Assembly: GCA_014649155.1 (NCBI GenBank)
Contig: BMSM01000040.1
Coordinates: forward strand, 1-45,715
DNA length: 45,715 nt
Source: Streptomyces griseoviridis
GTDB lineage: Bacteria > Actinomycetota > Actinomycetes > Streptomycetales > Streptomycetaceae
Direction: 5' to 3'
The notes under the pieces are model-generated. The model did not search any database. It was given only the letters and a program-made list of their open reading frames with translations, and had not been told where the DNA came from. Position numbers and translations under genes: made by a program. Below, piece after piece: positions 34,454 to 43,242 of the stretch (within the stretch, counting starts at the first letter, position 1; the number at the start of each line of letters is the position of its first letter).

Positions 34454-36384
34454 AGCGGGAAGCTGTCGAGCCGGAACTCGACTCCCTCCTCGTCCGCCAT
34501 CTTCTGGCGCTGTCGGCCCGTCTCGGCGAAGCCACCACGCTCGACGACTGGTTGGCCATGCCGCCGATCATCCTCGATGTCACCGAGGAGGCCGAGGCCT
34601 TGCCGCTGGAGGACGTCTTCGAGCGCGAGTCCGGTGCGCTGCGCGCGGTCTGCAACCGCCCGTACACGCGTCTGCGCACGGTGGAGGAGGTGGTGCCGAC
34701 GTCCCGGGTCCGCTCGATCGCCTCCGGCGCTGCGGCGCGCCTGGCTTCCCGGCCCGAGGACTGGGCCTCGCACACCCTTGCCGGCGTGCGCCCCAGCCGT
34801 CTGCTGGCCCGGCGCAGTGAGGAGGACGCCGACATCTACGAGAACCGAGTCGCCGTGGCCGTCCTCCATGTGATGCGGTCGCATCTGCAGCAGCGGATCG
34901 CCCGGCTGAGGGGCCTCAGCCGGATGGTGGACGATGTACACGGTCTGCTCGTGCCTTCGGAGGAGACCTCTTGGCGGGCCCGGTGGGACCTGGCCGGGCT
35001 GCTGAGGAACATCGAGGACTCCGGTCGGCAACGGGCGGCTGCGGGAACGCGCCTGCGGACACTGGAATCGCTGCTCGCGGTAGTGGAGATCATGCTGGAT
35101 TCGCCGTTGGCGCGCGCGGTCGACCACCGCTCCGCACCACCCCGCGAACTGCATCCCACGAATCTGCTCAGCAGCGACCCGCACTACCGCAGGGTGGCCT
35201 CACTCTGGCAGTCCTGTATCACCAGCGCCACCGTACGCCCCGGGAAGGCGGAGACCGCCCGGCGCCGCCAAGAGGTCCGCGTCGCCTTCGAACGGTTCAC
35301 CGGCCTCCTGCTGCTCCTCGCCTGCACGCTGCTTCAAGCCACCCCGGACGCCCATCAGCCGGCCCCCGCTCCCGGCCGGACCACCCGCTTCCGCATGCGC
35401 GGTGAGCAGTTGACGGTCACCTGGTCCCGGACAGGCGACTTCACCCTTGCCTGGCGTGACCGCCAGGCGCTGCGCGTCATTCCGCTCACGACCGACCTGT
35501 GCACGGCTCCCGACGCGGCCTCCGTCGCCGCGTTGGTCTCAGGCGTCCGCCGAGACCGGCCGGCCACCGAGTGCGACGACGACCTCATCGTCCATCCGGG
35601 GCTGCTCCGAGATCACCAGGACGTGGAGCCCGACGTCGCCGGGGCCGCGTACCGGATCGGGCACGGCGGCGGCGACGCGTCCGGGCGACATGTCGGCGTC
35701 GCCCCGCTGTCGCCGCTGGACATCTTCAGCGTCAGCCGTCTGGTGCGGGCCGTTCAATGGTCCACCTTGGGTGCCGACGCACGCCGCTACCCTCACACCG
35801 TCTCCATGCCCGCCGGCATGCGTTCCGCCGTGGCGCACTGTGACTGGCTCGAACCCCGTCCCGGCGGTGTGGCGGTCGTACGCGCCCCGAGTCCGGGAGA
35901 GTCGGAGCACCTCTCCGTCCTGCTCAAGACGGCCCAGGGGCGGCATGGCGGCAGTCGAGCGGCAGAGCACGAAGTCCAGCGACTGCGGACTGTTTCCGAG
36001 ACGTTGAAGGACGCAGCCGTCCAGGCCGGACTGCTCGAAGTGTGCCCGGTGTGTGCCAAGACCGGCTCTCAGCGCCAGACCGTGTTCGAGCCCCGCGAAG
36101 GGGGCCTGTTCGCGGCACTCTGCTCCGCGTGCCGCACCCGGTGGGAGCTCCGCCGCTGCCTGGTCTGCACACGGACGTTCCCTCTGCTGGAACCGGATGG
36201 CTCCGCCGCTACCGGAGCCGCCGAGTCCGACCTGGACCGCCGTCTCGGTGGTGCCTTCCTGGCAGTCCCGTGCTGGGCATCGCGGGGCACCGGTAAATTC
36301 ATCTGCCCGGCATGCGGTATCTGCGGTCAGGCGTCCCGAGCCGTTTCCTGCCCACGCGGATGTTCGACTCGGGCACCGGTCTGA
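34450..36384 (+). CDS. DUF2357-like partner of the AAA+ protein with C-terminal zinc-ribbon array
   Basis: 644 residues, ATGA overlap with the AAA+ gene. The N-terminal half resembles DUF2357 proteins, which pair with McrB-like ATPases: a beta-rich start, PYTRLRTVEEVVP, then YENRVAVAVLHVM (Glu131-Asn-Arg), followed by a long helical segment. I cannot find a PD-(D/E)XK nuclease pattern where one would be expected. The C terminus (532-638) holds 12 cysteines in CxxC-type pairs (532/535, 558/561, 570/573, 608, 619/622/625, 634/638), enough for three zinc sites and typical of nucleic-acid- or protein-binding zinc ribbons. Likely role: adaptor or targeting subunit of the ATPase. It is the last gene of the operon; no hairpin terminator follows. 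Confidence 0.75.
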   Translation: MKREAVEPELDSLLVRHLLALSARLGEATTLDDWLAMPPIILDVTEEAEALPLEDVFERESGALRAVCNRPYTRLRTVEEVVPTSRVRSIASGAAARLASRPEDWASHTLAGVRPSRLLARRSEEDADIYENRVAVAVLHVMRSHLQQRIARLRGLSRMVDDVHGLLVPSEETSWRARWDLAGLLRNIEDSGRQRAAAGTRLRTLESLLAVVEIMLDSPLARAVDHRSAPPRELHPTNLLSSDPHYRRVASLWQSCITSATVRPGKAETARRRQEVRVAFERFTGLLLLLACTLLQATPDAHQPAPAPGRTTRFRMRGEQLTVTWSRTGDFTLAWRDRQALRVIPLTTDLCTAPDAASVAALVSGVRRDRPATECDDDLIVHPGLLRDHQDVEPDVAGAAYRIGHGGGDASGRHVGVAPLSPLDIFSVSRLVRAVQWSTLGADARRYPHTVSMPAGMRSAVAHCDWLEPRPGGVAVVRAPSPGESEHLSVLLKTAQGRHGGSRAAEHEVQRLRTVSETLKDAAVQAGLLEVCPVCAKTGSQRQTVFEPREGGLFAALCSACRTRWELRRCLVCTRTFPLLEPDGSAATGAAESDLDRRLGGAFLAVPCWASRGTGKFICPACGICGQASRAVSCPRGCSTRAPV

Positions 36385-36619
36385 TGGAGCGTCTGGTCCC
36401 GTCTCGTCGCGGCCTGGTGCGGATTGGTGGGTGTGCCGGCTCGGGCCTGAGGAGGCCGCTGAACCGACCGGTGCGGGATCCGGCGGGAGAGGTCCGTCTC
36501 GTCCTGACGTCTCCTGTCTCCTCTCAGGACGACGCGATACCCCCCCTTCCGCCCCTCGCCGAGCCGGCCGCCGCGCAGTTCACCGAAGACGTGATTCCCG
36601 CGACGGGTACCCCAGCGGC
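36385..36619. other. Non-coding spacer after the operon
   Basis: No gene, hairpin or repeat could be supported here. Confidence 0.35.
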
Positions 36620-36850
36620 CCGTCCGACGACCGCTGGAAGCTGACCGAACCCGCGCTCACCGCCTGGCGGGCCCGGGGCCGCCGTGAAACCTTCGGTTCC
36701 GGCCGCCCGCCCGAGCACGGCCTCCGGTGCACCATCCGCTACGTCGACCGCACCGGCCCTGTCCCACGACTTCCCGCCTCACCGGACCACAGACGCGGCG
36801 CTACCCGAGAAACGACAGCCGCACCGTACGGTCGGGATTCGAGACGTTCG
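36620..36850 (+). pseudogene. Remnant of an IS5-type transposase (first copy)
   Basis: The frame starting near 36623 reads DDRWKLTEPALTAWRAR, then GRPPEHGLR, YVDRTG and, after a frameshift, HDFPPHRT. These match, in order, the start of Streptomyces IS5-type transposases (RW..IEP.L..WR, GRPPEHDLR, YVDRTGIPWRYLPHDFPP). Several small deletions and frameshifts separate the pieces and the rest is gone, so it is dead. No terminal inverted repeats were found. Confidence 0.6.
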
Positions 36851-37112
36851 CGTCCGCCAACCTCCGTTGCGGCGACATCCACGGTAGTCGATCCCATGCG
36901 TGCGCACGGGCGGGCAAGGAGCACGCATGGGCGGTGAGCCACGCGGTGGTCATGCGCGGTATACCTCGGCACGCCGCTCCCCGTGACCGTGTCCGCCGAC
37001 GTCTGTGCCGCCCTCGCCGACCGGGCAGCGCCACCGACGTCGCGTCACGCGGTGTACCGTCCTGACGGCCGCCGCAGTCCTCCATCGGCCAGAAGCTGCG
37101 GGGAGAACACCC
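36851..37112. other. Spacer between two transposase remnants
   Basis: About 260 bp of what is probably decayed insertion-element DNA; no further motif could be identified. Confidence 0.3.
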
Positions 37113-37766
37113 TCTGCTCGTCCTTCCTTCCCAGCCGCTTCAGCCCCGGCTGAAAGCGCCACGAACGGTCCGCGAGCGTGGTGCGAGGGGCGTGGCTGGG
37201 GTCGGCTGTGGCGGCTGCCGCCGGCCGAGCGGGTCCTGCTGGTGGCCGTGCACTACCGCACGAACCTCACCGTGCGGCGACCGGCCCCGCTGTTCGGCGT
37301 CTCACCGGCGACCGTGTGCCGAGTGTTCCAGAGGCTCGGCCCGCTGCTCGGGCCCGAGCCGGCCCGCACCTCCCAGGAAGCGGTCGAGTGCTGTGGACCG
37401 TGGACGGCACCCTCGTCCCGCTCGGCGACCGGTAGGCCGGCGCGTCCTCACGCACCTACCGGTTCTCGGCGAACATACGGCTCACCGCGGAGGCGGAGAC
37501 ACGCCTGGTGGTGACCGCAGCCCGTACGGTGCCCGGCAACACGGCGGACGCGAAAGCCCGGCGGGACTCCGGCCTGATCGTCCTGCACCGCAGACGTCCC
37601 GGACACCCGTTGTTCGAGAGCGAGGAGGAGAAGAACGCGCAGCACTGCAAGGTCCGCGCCCCCGTCGAGCACACCTTCTCCCGGCGACTGCCGGCAACGC
37701 GGTGACGGCCTCCACCACACGGTCCAGGCCGTCGCCCGCATGCACGCTCTCGCCCTCACCGCATGA
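37113..37766 (+). pseudogene. Remnant of an IS5-family (DDE_Tnp_4-like) transposase (second copy)
   Basis: Pieces of one protein appear in changing plus-strand frames: LPPAERVLLVAVHYRTNLTV with a helix-turn-helix FGVSPATVCRVF (about 37215-37340); VLWTVDGTLVPLGDR with the first catalytic Asp, then a stop; SSRTYRFSANIRLT, TRLVVTAARTVPGNTADAKA; RRPGHPLFESEEEKNAQH and VRAPVEHTFSR with the catalytic Glu; and finally QRGDGLHHTVQAVARMHALAL ending at TGA 37764-37766. The segment that should carry the second catalytic Asp (around 37565) is deleted. At least three frameshifts and two deletions make it inactive. Confidence 0.75.
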
Positions 37767-38031
37767 CCGCACACGGCCCTGCCGACATCGGAATCCGGAC
37801 GCGTCGCCGGCCCACCCGCCTCAGACATGTGCGTGATGGAACACTTTCGCGGGTCAGGCCGCCGAGGACGGCGGGATGACGTCGTCTCCGGCTCCCGGGG
37901 CCAGAAGCAGAACAACGGGGGCCGTCCCATGCCGTGTCGGCATGGGGCGTTGCGGGAACGGTCTTGGACGGCTCGGGATTTCCTCTGTTCAGATGGTCGG
38001 GCGACAGACCGGAAACGAAACGAGGAACAAC
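37767..38031. other. Upstream region of the cupin gene
   Basis: About 265 bp containing the cupin promoter. A TTGGAC lies near 37972, but no convincing -10 sits at the right distance. Confidence 0.3.
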
Positions 38032-38532
38032 ATGACGTCCCTTTCGGGAAGTATCGGAACCCCCGTCCTGACCGACCCCGACACCCAGAGTGCGGTGAAC
38101 TTCCTCGGCGGTCTGGTGCGTATGCGGGCCACGGCGGCGGACACCGCGGGAGCTTACGCACTGCTGGAGCACAGCGGAGAGCGGGGATACATGTCTCCGC
38201 TGCACCTGCACGAGTCGGACGAGGAGACGTTCGTGGTCCTCGAAGGCACACTCCGGGTCGAAGTCGGCACCGAGGTGCACAGTGTGGGTGCGGGCGCTCT
38301 GGCCCTGCTGCCCAGGGGCCTGGCCCATGGTTTCGTGGTCACCTCCCCTCAGGCACGGTTCCTGACGTTGCACACGCCCGGCGGTGGCTTCGACGAGTTC
38401 GTCGCCGAGATAGGTGTGCCCCTCGCGGGGAGCGCCCGGGCGCAAGCCGGTCCCGGTCCCGACCCCGAGGAACTGACCCGGATCGCGGCCTCTCACGGCA
38501 TCCAGATCGTGGGCCCCCCGCTGCTTCCCTGA
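38032..38532 (+). CDS. Cupin-domain protein (quercetin-dioxygenase-like)
   Basis: 166 residues from ATG 38032 with GAGGAAC upstream. A single conserved cupin barrel: motif 1 PLHLHESDEETFVVLEG (metal-binding His58, His60 and a Glu at 64/65) and motif 2 with LPRGLAHGF (the fourth His ligand). The protein could be a small metal-dependent dioxygenase or isomerase, or simply a ligand-binding protein; many Streptomyces carry such genes next to regulators. No signal peptide. It converges with the metallo-beta-lactamase-fold gene across a strong shared hairpin. Substrate unknown. Confidence 0.88.
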   Translation: MTSLSGSIGTPVLTDPDTQSAVNFLGGLVRMRATAADTAGAYALLEHSGERGYMSPLHLHESDEETFVVLEGTLRVEVGTEVHSVGAGALALLPRGLAHGFVVTSPQARFLTLHTPGGGFDEFVAEIGVPLAGSARAQAGPGPDPEELTRIAASHGIQIVGPPLLP

Positions 38533-38573
38533 CCGCTTCCCCACAGATCCGCCGGTCAGACGGCGGACCGTCA

Positions 38574-38608
38574 CCCTCGCGGCCCGGTGGACAGCCGGGC
38601 CGCGAGGG
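38574..38608. terminator. Bidirectional hairpin terminator between convergent genes
   Basis: Perfect 14-bp stem, arms 38574-38587 (CCCTCGCGGCCCGG) and 38595-38608, with a 7-base loop. It sits between the stops of the cupin gene (plus) and the hydrolase gene (minus). Confidence 0.75.
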
Positions 38609-38625
38609 CAACGCCGTGTCGGCGG

Positions 38626-39480
38626 TCAGACGTCGGCCCAGGTCCGTCCCGCACCTTCCACACGGACGCGCTGGAAACCCCGGCCGGGGAAATGGGCCGT
38701 ACCGACGGCGGCGTCGGTACGGCCGGCGATCCGGGCGAGGAGTTCCTGACGCGTTCTCAAGGTGTGTTCGGGATCGACGTCGGTCAGGAAGGAGATGGCG
38801 GTGCTGTCGAGCTGGAGCGGGTGGTGCACGGCGTCTCCGGTCAGGTACACCTCCTGGTCCCCGCCGGTGACGCGCACGACGTAGTGTCCGGGGGTGTGAC
38901 CGGGCGTGTGATGGGCGACGACGCCGGGGGCGATCTCCACCACGGCGGCGTCGACGGGACGCAGGACACCGGCCTTCCTGGCTCCCTCCATCACGATCCG
39001 CGCAGGATCCTCCTGCGGCGCGGTGGCGATCAGAGCGTCCCAGTCCGCGGCACCGTACACGACCTCCGCACCGGGGAAGAACGGCTTCCCGCCAGGGGCG
39101 GCCCAGCCGACGTGGTCGGCGTGCAGGTGAGTGAGGAAAACGGTGGTCACGTCCTGTGGTGCCACACCGACCGCTGCCAGGGCTTCCGGCAGCGCCCCGC
39201 CGGCCGCGATGAACTCCGGGGCCGGATCCAGACCGGCGGCGGCCGCCAGTTCGGCCGGGAAGTGTATGTTCTGCGGTCCGATACCGGCGTCGACCAGAAC
39301 GGTGAAGCCGTCGCCTTGGACCAGGAAACACCTGGCGGGGATGTGGTAGGTGCGGTCGGCCTCCAGCAGGCCGGGGTGGGCCTCGAAGTCCAGCCCCGGG
39401 TAGAACAACGGAGGCAGGTGACTCACTCCGTCGTCGAGCGCGGTGACGGTGATGTGCCCTATCCGTAGGGATGTCGCCAT
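38626..39480 (-). CDS. Metallo-beta-lactamase-fold hydrolase
   Basis: 284 residues from ATG 39478-39480, with GAAGGAG as ribosome site. The zinc-binding motif HLHADH (His118, His120, Asp122, His123) is complete, followed by HTPGHTPGHY, LTGDAVHHP and a late GTAHFPG. This matches the group that includes N-acyl-homoserine lactonases and related lactone or phosphodiester hydrolases. No export signal, so it is cytoplasmic. It is divergent from the XRE regulator (158 bp between starts), which therefore probably controls it. The substrate cannot be assigned from sequence; quorum quenching is only one possibility. Confidence 0.9.
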   Translation of the reverse strand: MATSLRIGHITVTALDDGVSHLPPLFYPGLDFEAHPGLLEADRTYHIPARCFLVQGDGFTVLVDAGIGPQNIHFPAELAAAAGLDPAPEFIAAGGALPEALAAVGVAPQDVTTVFLTHLHADHVGWAAPGGKPFFPGAEVVYGAADWDALIATAPQEDPARIVMEGARKAGVLRPVDAAVVEIAPGVVAHHTPGHTPGHYVVRVTGGDQEVYLTGDAVHHPLQLDSTAISFLTDVDPEHTLRTRQELLARIAGRTDAAVGTAHFPGRGFQRVRVEGAGRTWADV

Positions 39481-39625
39481 GGTGTACTCCTTCGACCGTT
39501 CGGGACGGCGCGGAGCGGAAGCCCCGCCGTTCTCCCAGACAACCACGCCCACCGCGTCGGACACTCCCGTCAGAGGGGCACCAACGAACCCCCTCGGGCC
39601 ACCGCCGGTTCTGGGGCCGCCGCTG

Positions 39626-39631
39626 TAAACT
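39626..39631 (+). promoter_or_regulatory. Candidate -10 box (TAAACT) for the XRE regulator, leaderless
   Basis: TAAACT within TGTAAACT ends 7 bases before the ATG at 39639, and no Shine-Dalgarno sequence is present. This is the usual arrangement of a leaderless actinomycete transcript. Confidence 0.5.
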
Positions 39632-39638
39632 CACACGT

Positions 39639-40535
39639 ATGAACAGCGGAACACCCGGCGACCGGAGCGACAACCGCGAACTGCGGGATTTCCTGCGTGC
39701 GCGGCGCGCCCGGCTGTCCCCACAGGACGCGGGTCTGCCACCGACCCCGGGCATCCGGCGGGTACCGGGCCTGCGTCGCGAGGAAGTCGCCCGACTCGCC
39801 GGCATCAGCGCCGACTACTACATCCGCCTGGAGCGCGGCCGTGACCTGAACGCCTCCGACAGTGTCCTGGATGCCGTCGCCCGCGCACTGCGTCTCACCC
39901 CCGCCGAACACGCCCATCTGCGCGCTCTCTCCAGGTCCCGGCCCTCCCGCCGCGGCACCGCGGCAGCACCGCAACGGCTGCGCCCGTCGCTGCGGCTCAT
40001 GCTGGACCGGCTCGGTGATGTCCCCGCCCTCGTCCTGGGCCGCCGCGCTGATGTGCTGGCCGTGAACCATCTGGCCCGCGTGCTGTTCACCGACTTCGAG
40101 GCCCTTCCGACCCGCGAGCGCAACATGGCCCGCTATGTCTTCCTCGACCCGGAGGCCCGCACCCGGCTGTCCGACTGGGAGCAGGCCGCGCGCGACACCG
40201 TCGCCTCGCTGCACCTCTACAGCGGCCGTCACCGCAGCGATCCCGCCCTGCACACGCTCGTCGGCGAACTGTCCGTCCGGAGCGACGACTTCCGGCGCTG
40301 GTGGGGGCGGCACGAGGTGGCTGCCTGTGTCCACGGCACCACCCGGTTCCGGCACCCCCTCGTCGGCGACCTCACACTGAGCAACGAATCGTTCGTTCCC
40401 TCCGACGACCCGGACCTTCGCCTGCACCTGCTCACTGCCGAGCCCGGCAGCCCTGATCAGCAGGCACTCGGCCTTCTGGCCAGCTGGACCGCTTCCCCGT
40501 CCGAGGGGCCTCCGCACGCCAAGACCCCGCGTTGA
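39639..40535 (+). CDS. XRE-family regulator with MmyB-like ligand-binding domain
   Basis: 298 residues. The N-terminal helix-turn-helix is clear (LRREEVARLAGISADYYIRLERGR, about residues 45-70), preceded by the typical LRDFLRARRARLSP. The C-terminal part, from about 110, matches MmyB-like ligand-binding domains (VLAVNHLARVLF, RNMARYVFLDP, FRHPLVGDLTL). Family members usually bind a fatty-acid-like or small aromatic ligand and repress a divergent enzyme gene. The start choice rests on the -10 box placed for a leaderless transcript. Expected target: the metallo-beta-lactamase-fold gene next door. Confidence 0.92.
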   Translation: MNSGTPGDRSDNRELRDFLRARRARLSPQDAGLPPTPGIRRVPGLRREEVARLAGISADYYIRLERGRDLNASDSVLDAVARALRLTPAEHAHLRALSRSRPSRRGTAAAPQRLRPSLRLMLDRLGDVPALVLGRRADVLAVNHLARVLFTDFEALPTRERNMARYVFLDPEARTRLSDWEQAARDTVASLHLYSGRHRSDPALHTLVGELSVRSDDFRRWWGRHEVAACVHGTTRFRHPLVGDLTLSNESFVPSDDPDLRLHLLTAEPGSPDQQALGLLASWTASPSEGPPHAKTPR

Positions 40536-40570
40536 GGGCACCCGGCATCGGCCTGCGTCCGTACACAGGA

Positions 40571-40598
40571 CGCGTCGGGTCGGCATGCCGACGACGCG
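40571..40598. terminator. Hairpin after the XRE gene
   Basis: GTCGGCATGCCGAC (40579-40592) is a perfect 14-bp palindrome. CGCGTC (40571-40576) and GACGCG (40593-40598) extend the stem by six pairs with a two-base GG bulge. It lies 36 bp after the stop of the XRE gene. The palindrome could also be a protein-binding site. Confidence 0.4.
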
Positions 40599-40697
40599 GT
40601 TCTCCGTGACCTTCGGCAGGCGAGCCGCGGCCTCCCCCTGATCGCCTGGACCTGACGGCGCACGCGGAGCGGACCCGTCCCGAAGGGGGAGGCGTGC

Positions 40698-40867
40698 ATG
40701 GACCTCGCCGCGCTCGGAGTCCTCCAGGTGTGTGACGCCGGCCTCGGATTCCTCCTGGGACCGCCCCCCCTACGTCCGTCACCGGCTGCACGGTCCACAC
40801 CGACCAGGGCGCCGAACCGCGGTACATCCGGCCCGGCCCCGCCCTGATCGTGGACCGGCTGGAAAGC
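40698..40867 (+). pseudogene. Remnant of a PucR-type regulator N terminus
   Basis: ATG 40698 opens LAALGVLQVCDAGLGFLLG and, after a frameshift near 40770, the sequence continues as VTGCTVHTDQGAEPRYIRPG. The order resembles the N-terminal PucR domain of purine-catabolism-type regulators (a leader helix, then VTGCTVTDLPDPARYIRPG or similar). The remaining gene is not found, so this is a decayed fragment. The match is from memory and moderate. Confidence 0.4.
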
Positions 40868-41154
40868 TCAGACAACGGCCCGCCGGACGACCGGCGGACG
40901 CCGGAGTCGGCCGCCGGAGCCCCTCGCGTCCGGGCAGGGCGCGCACTCCTCCGGGACGGGACCGGCCGCCGCACGGGAACTGCACGACCGAGGGGCTGCT
41001 GGCCCTTGTCGGGGAACAACCCCGCGCGGGCGGCCCGTCGGATCGTCGAGCAGACGATGACGCGGCAGTCGCACCGGCCGGGCGGCGTGACCCGCGCCGA
41101 CGCTGGAGACGCTCACCCTGCTGTCGCAGGCCCTTCCCTTCGCCGCCACGGCGG
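40868..41154. other. Degraded stretch between PucR remnant and SARP gene
   Basis: Nothing recognisable. It may be leftover DNA from the PucR gene and from the missing C-terminal end of the SARP gene. Confidence 0.3.
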
Positions 41155-43158
41155 TCAGCGAAGCGCCGGCCTGCCCCGGGGCGGCACCCCCGCGCGGCTG
41201 GCGCGCGTTCGCCGTCCGGCGAGCGGGACGACGACGCGCCCCGCGCCGGCCCGCGCGATCCTGGGGACACTCGTCCGCCGCCGTGCCTCGCGCGCCAGCT
41301 CCGCCGCGTACGCCAGCACCAGGGGATGTACGTCGTACAGGTCCGGCCGTACGGGTGTCAGCAGCCGGGCGCGCACCAGTTCGACGACGGCTCCGGCGAC
41401 CGTGCGGGCCGGCACCGGGACGAGTCCGGCCAGTTCCGCGGTGCTCAGCTCGCCCCGCCCCCGCCGCGGCAGGGCCCGGAACAGACGGGCCGCGTCGGGG
41501 CTCAGGGTGCGGTAGGACCAGGAGAACACGGAGCGCACCGCGTTGCCCCGGTCGGCGTCGCTGAACGCCTCCAGTCCTTCCCCGGCCGCCGCCAGTTCGT
41601 CTGCCGTCCGCCGCAGCGGCACGTCCGGGAAGGCCGTCACCCGGGCGGCCACGATGCCCAGGGCGAGCGGCAGCCGCCCGCAGTGCTCGACGATGTCGGC
41701 GACCGTGGCGGCGTCCGTGCCGGGGCGTCCGGCGCCCACTCGCTGGACGAAGCACCGGGCCGCCTCCGCCGCGGAGGGGGCGTCGAGCGACAGGAGCCGG
41801 GCCCCGTTCATGGTGGCGAGGTCGGTGAGCCGTCGCCGGCCGGTGATCAGTACCGTGCACCGGGACGAGCCCGGCAGCAATGGCCGTACCTGCGCGGCAT
41901 CGTGGGCGTTGTCCAGCACCACCAGCACCCGCCGCGTGGCCAGCACGCTGCGGAACAGCGCCGCTCTGGCATCCGTATGGGCGGGGACGCGGGCGGCGTC
42001 GATCCCCAGAGCGGCCAGGAAGCCGGCCAGTACCTCGCCGGCGTCCGCCGGGCCGCCCGCCGGGCTGAAACCGCCGAGGTCGGCGAAGAGCTGGCCGTCG
42101 GGGAAGCGGGCCGCGATCCGGTGGGACACGTGGACGGCCAGGGCGGTCTTGCCGACGCCGGCGATGCCGTCCACGGCCAGCACGTGCAGCGTCCCGTCGC
42201 TGTCCGTCGCGAAGCGCGCCACCTGTTCCAGGACGTCGGCACGCCCCGTGAAGCAGGGCAGATCCGCGGGGAGCTGGGCCGGGGTGAGGTGCGGTGCCGG
42301 CCCGTCCGGGGCCGGGCGCGCGGGGGCAGGGCCCGCCGGGCCGGGGCCGGATTCCCGGGGACCGCGCAGGATGCGGTCGTGGGCGGCGCACAATTCCTTG
42401 CCCGGTGACATCCCCAGCGTGTCCTTCAGATCCGCCCGGAGGCGGTGGTACAGCGTGAGCGCCTCGGCCTGCTTGCCGTCCGCGGTGAGCAGCAGCATCG
42501 TCTGGGCCAGCAACCGCTCGTTGAACGGGTGCCGTTCCGCCGTCTGGCGCGCGGCCGGCAGGACCGCGCCGGGCCGGTCGCAGCGCAGCGCGGCGGTCGC
42601 GGCCGCCGACACGGCGGCGACGTACTCGTGGTCCACCGCGGCGAACACCCGGGGGGCCGGGTCCTCGGGCACCACGTCCGCCGCGCACCGCCCCTGCCAC
42701 TGGTCCAGCGCGGCGACGAACCGGTCCACGGCCTCGCTCGCGTCCCGGGCCGCGCGGGCCTGCTGGACCAGCCGCCGGAAGACCAGCAGGTCGAGTTCGT
42801 CCGGGCCGACGCGCAGCAGATAACCGCCGGGTGCGCGGACCAGCCACCGGCCCGGCGCGCGGGCCGGCAGTCCCGGTTCCAGCAGGCGCCGCAGCCCTCC
42901 CACGTACCGGTGCACGGCGTTGGCCGCGCTGCGGGGCGGGTCCTCCTCCCACAGCAGGCCGACCAGTTCCTCCAGGGAGACGGGACGTCCGGCCCGTGCC
43001 AGCAGTGTCGCCAGGACGAGCCGCTGCTGCCGGGGTCCGGTGGGCAGTTCGGCACCGGCCGCCCACACGCGCACCGGGCCGAGGACGCGGAAGCGGACGC
43101 CGGTCGCCGTCTCCCGGCCCGGTCCGCCGGGGGTGGTGTCCCTCGGCTCCATGGTCAT
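41155..43158 (-). CDS. SARP-family regulator (OmpR-type DNA-binding, BTAD, NB-ARC)
   Basis: 667 residues from ATG 43156-43158 with GGAGG 8 bases upstream. Residues about 20-100 form the OmpR/PhoB-type winged helix (SLEELVGLLWEEDPPRSAAN, then RYVGGLRRLLEP), followed by the bacterial transcriptional activator domain (about 105-255). A Pro/Gly/Ala linker and an NB-ARC ATPase (GIAGVGKTALAV; VLVVLDNAHD; HCGRLPLALGI) come next. AfsR-like proteins normally continue into TPR repeats; here the last ~45 residues turn into low-complexity Arg/Ala sequence after YAAELAREA, so the tail is probably truncated or frameshifted. SARPs activate secondary-metabolite clusters; this one is a candidate activator of the nearby PKS genes, without direct proof. 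Divergent from the oxidoreductase gene. Confidence 0.9.
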   Translation of the reverse strand: MTMEPRDTTPGGPGRETATGVRFRVLGPVRVWAAGAELPTGPRQQRLVLATLLARAGRPVSLEELVGLLWEEDPPRSAANAVHRYVGGLRRLLEPGLPARAPGRWLVRAPGGYLLRVGPDELDLLVFRRLVQQARAARDASEAVDRFVAALDQWQGRCAADVVPEDPAPRVFAAVDHEYVAAVSAAATAALRCDRPGAVLPAARQTAERHPFNERLLAQTMLLLTADGKQAEALTLYHRLRADLKDTLGMSPGKELCAAHDRILRGPRESGPGPAGPAPARPAPDGPAPHLTPAQLPADLPCFTGRADVLEQVARFATDSDGTLHVLAVDGIAGVGKTALAVHVSHRIAARFPDGQLFADLGGFSPAGGPADAGEVLAGFLAALGIDAARVPAHTDARAALFRSVLATRRVLVVLDNAHDAAQVRPLLPGSSRCTVLITGRRRLTDLATMNGARLLSLDAPSAAEAARCFVQRVGAGRPGTDAATVADIVEHCGRLPLALGIVAARVTAFPDVPLRRTADELAAAGEGLEAFSDADRGNAVRSVFSWSYRTLSPDAARLFRALPRRGRGELSTAELAGLVPVPARTVAGAVVELVRARLLTPVRPDLYDVHPLVLAYAAELAREARRRTSVPRIARAGAGRVVVPLAGRRTRASRAGVPPRGRPALR

Positions 43159-43242
43159 GACGGCCTCCGCTCATCGCTCCCGTGCCGCCCGCCGCACCGG
43201 GTCTCCGGCGGCCGGGTCCACCGTATGGCCGCCGTCGCGGGA

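Noticed and set aside
24704..36865. 14-base direct repeat GTCCGCCAACCTCC at 24704-24717 and 36852-36865 flanking the operon, as possible attachment sites
   Set aside because: Tens of 14-base matches are expected by chance in 45 kb at this base composition, no integrase gene is present and the match does not extend.
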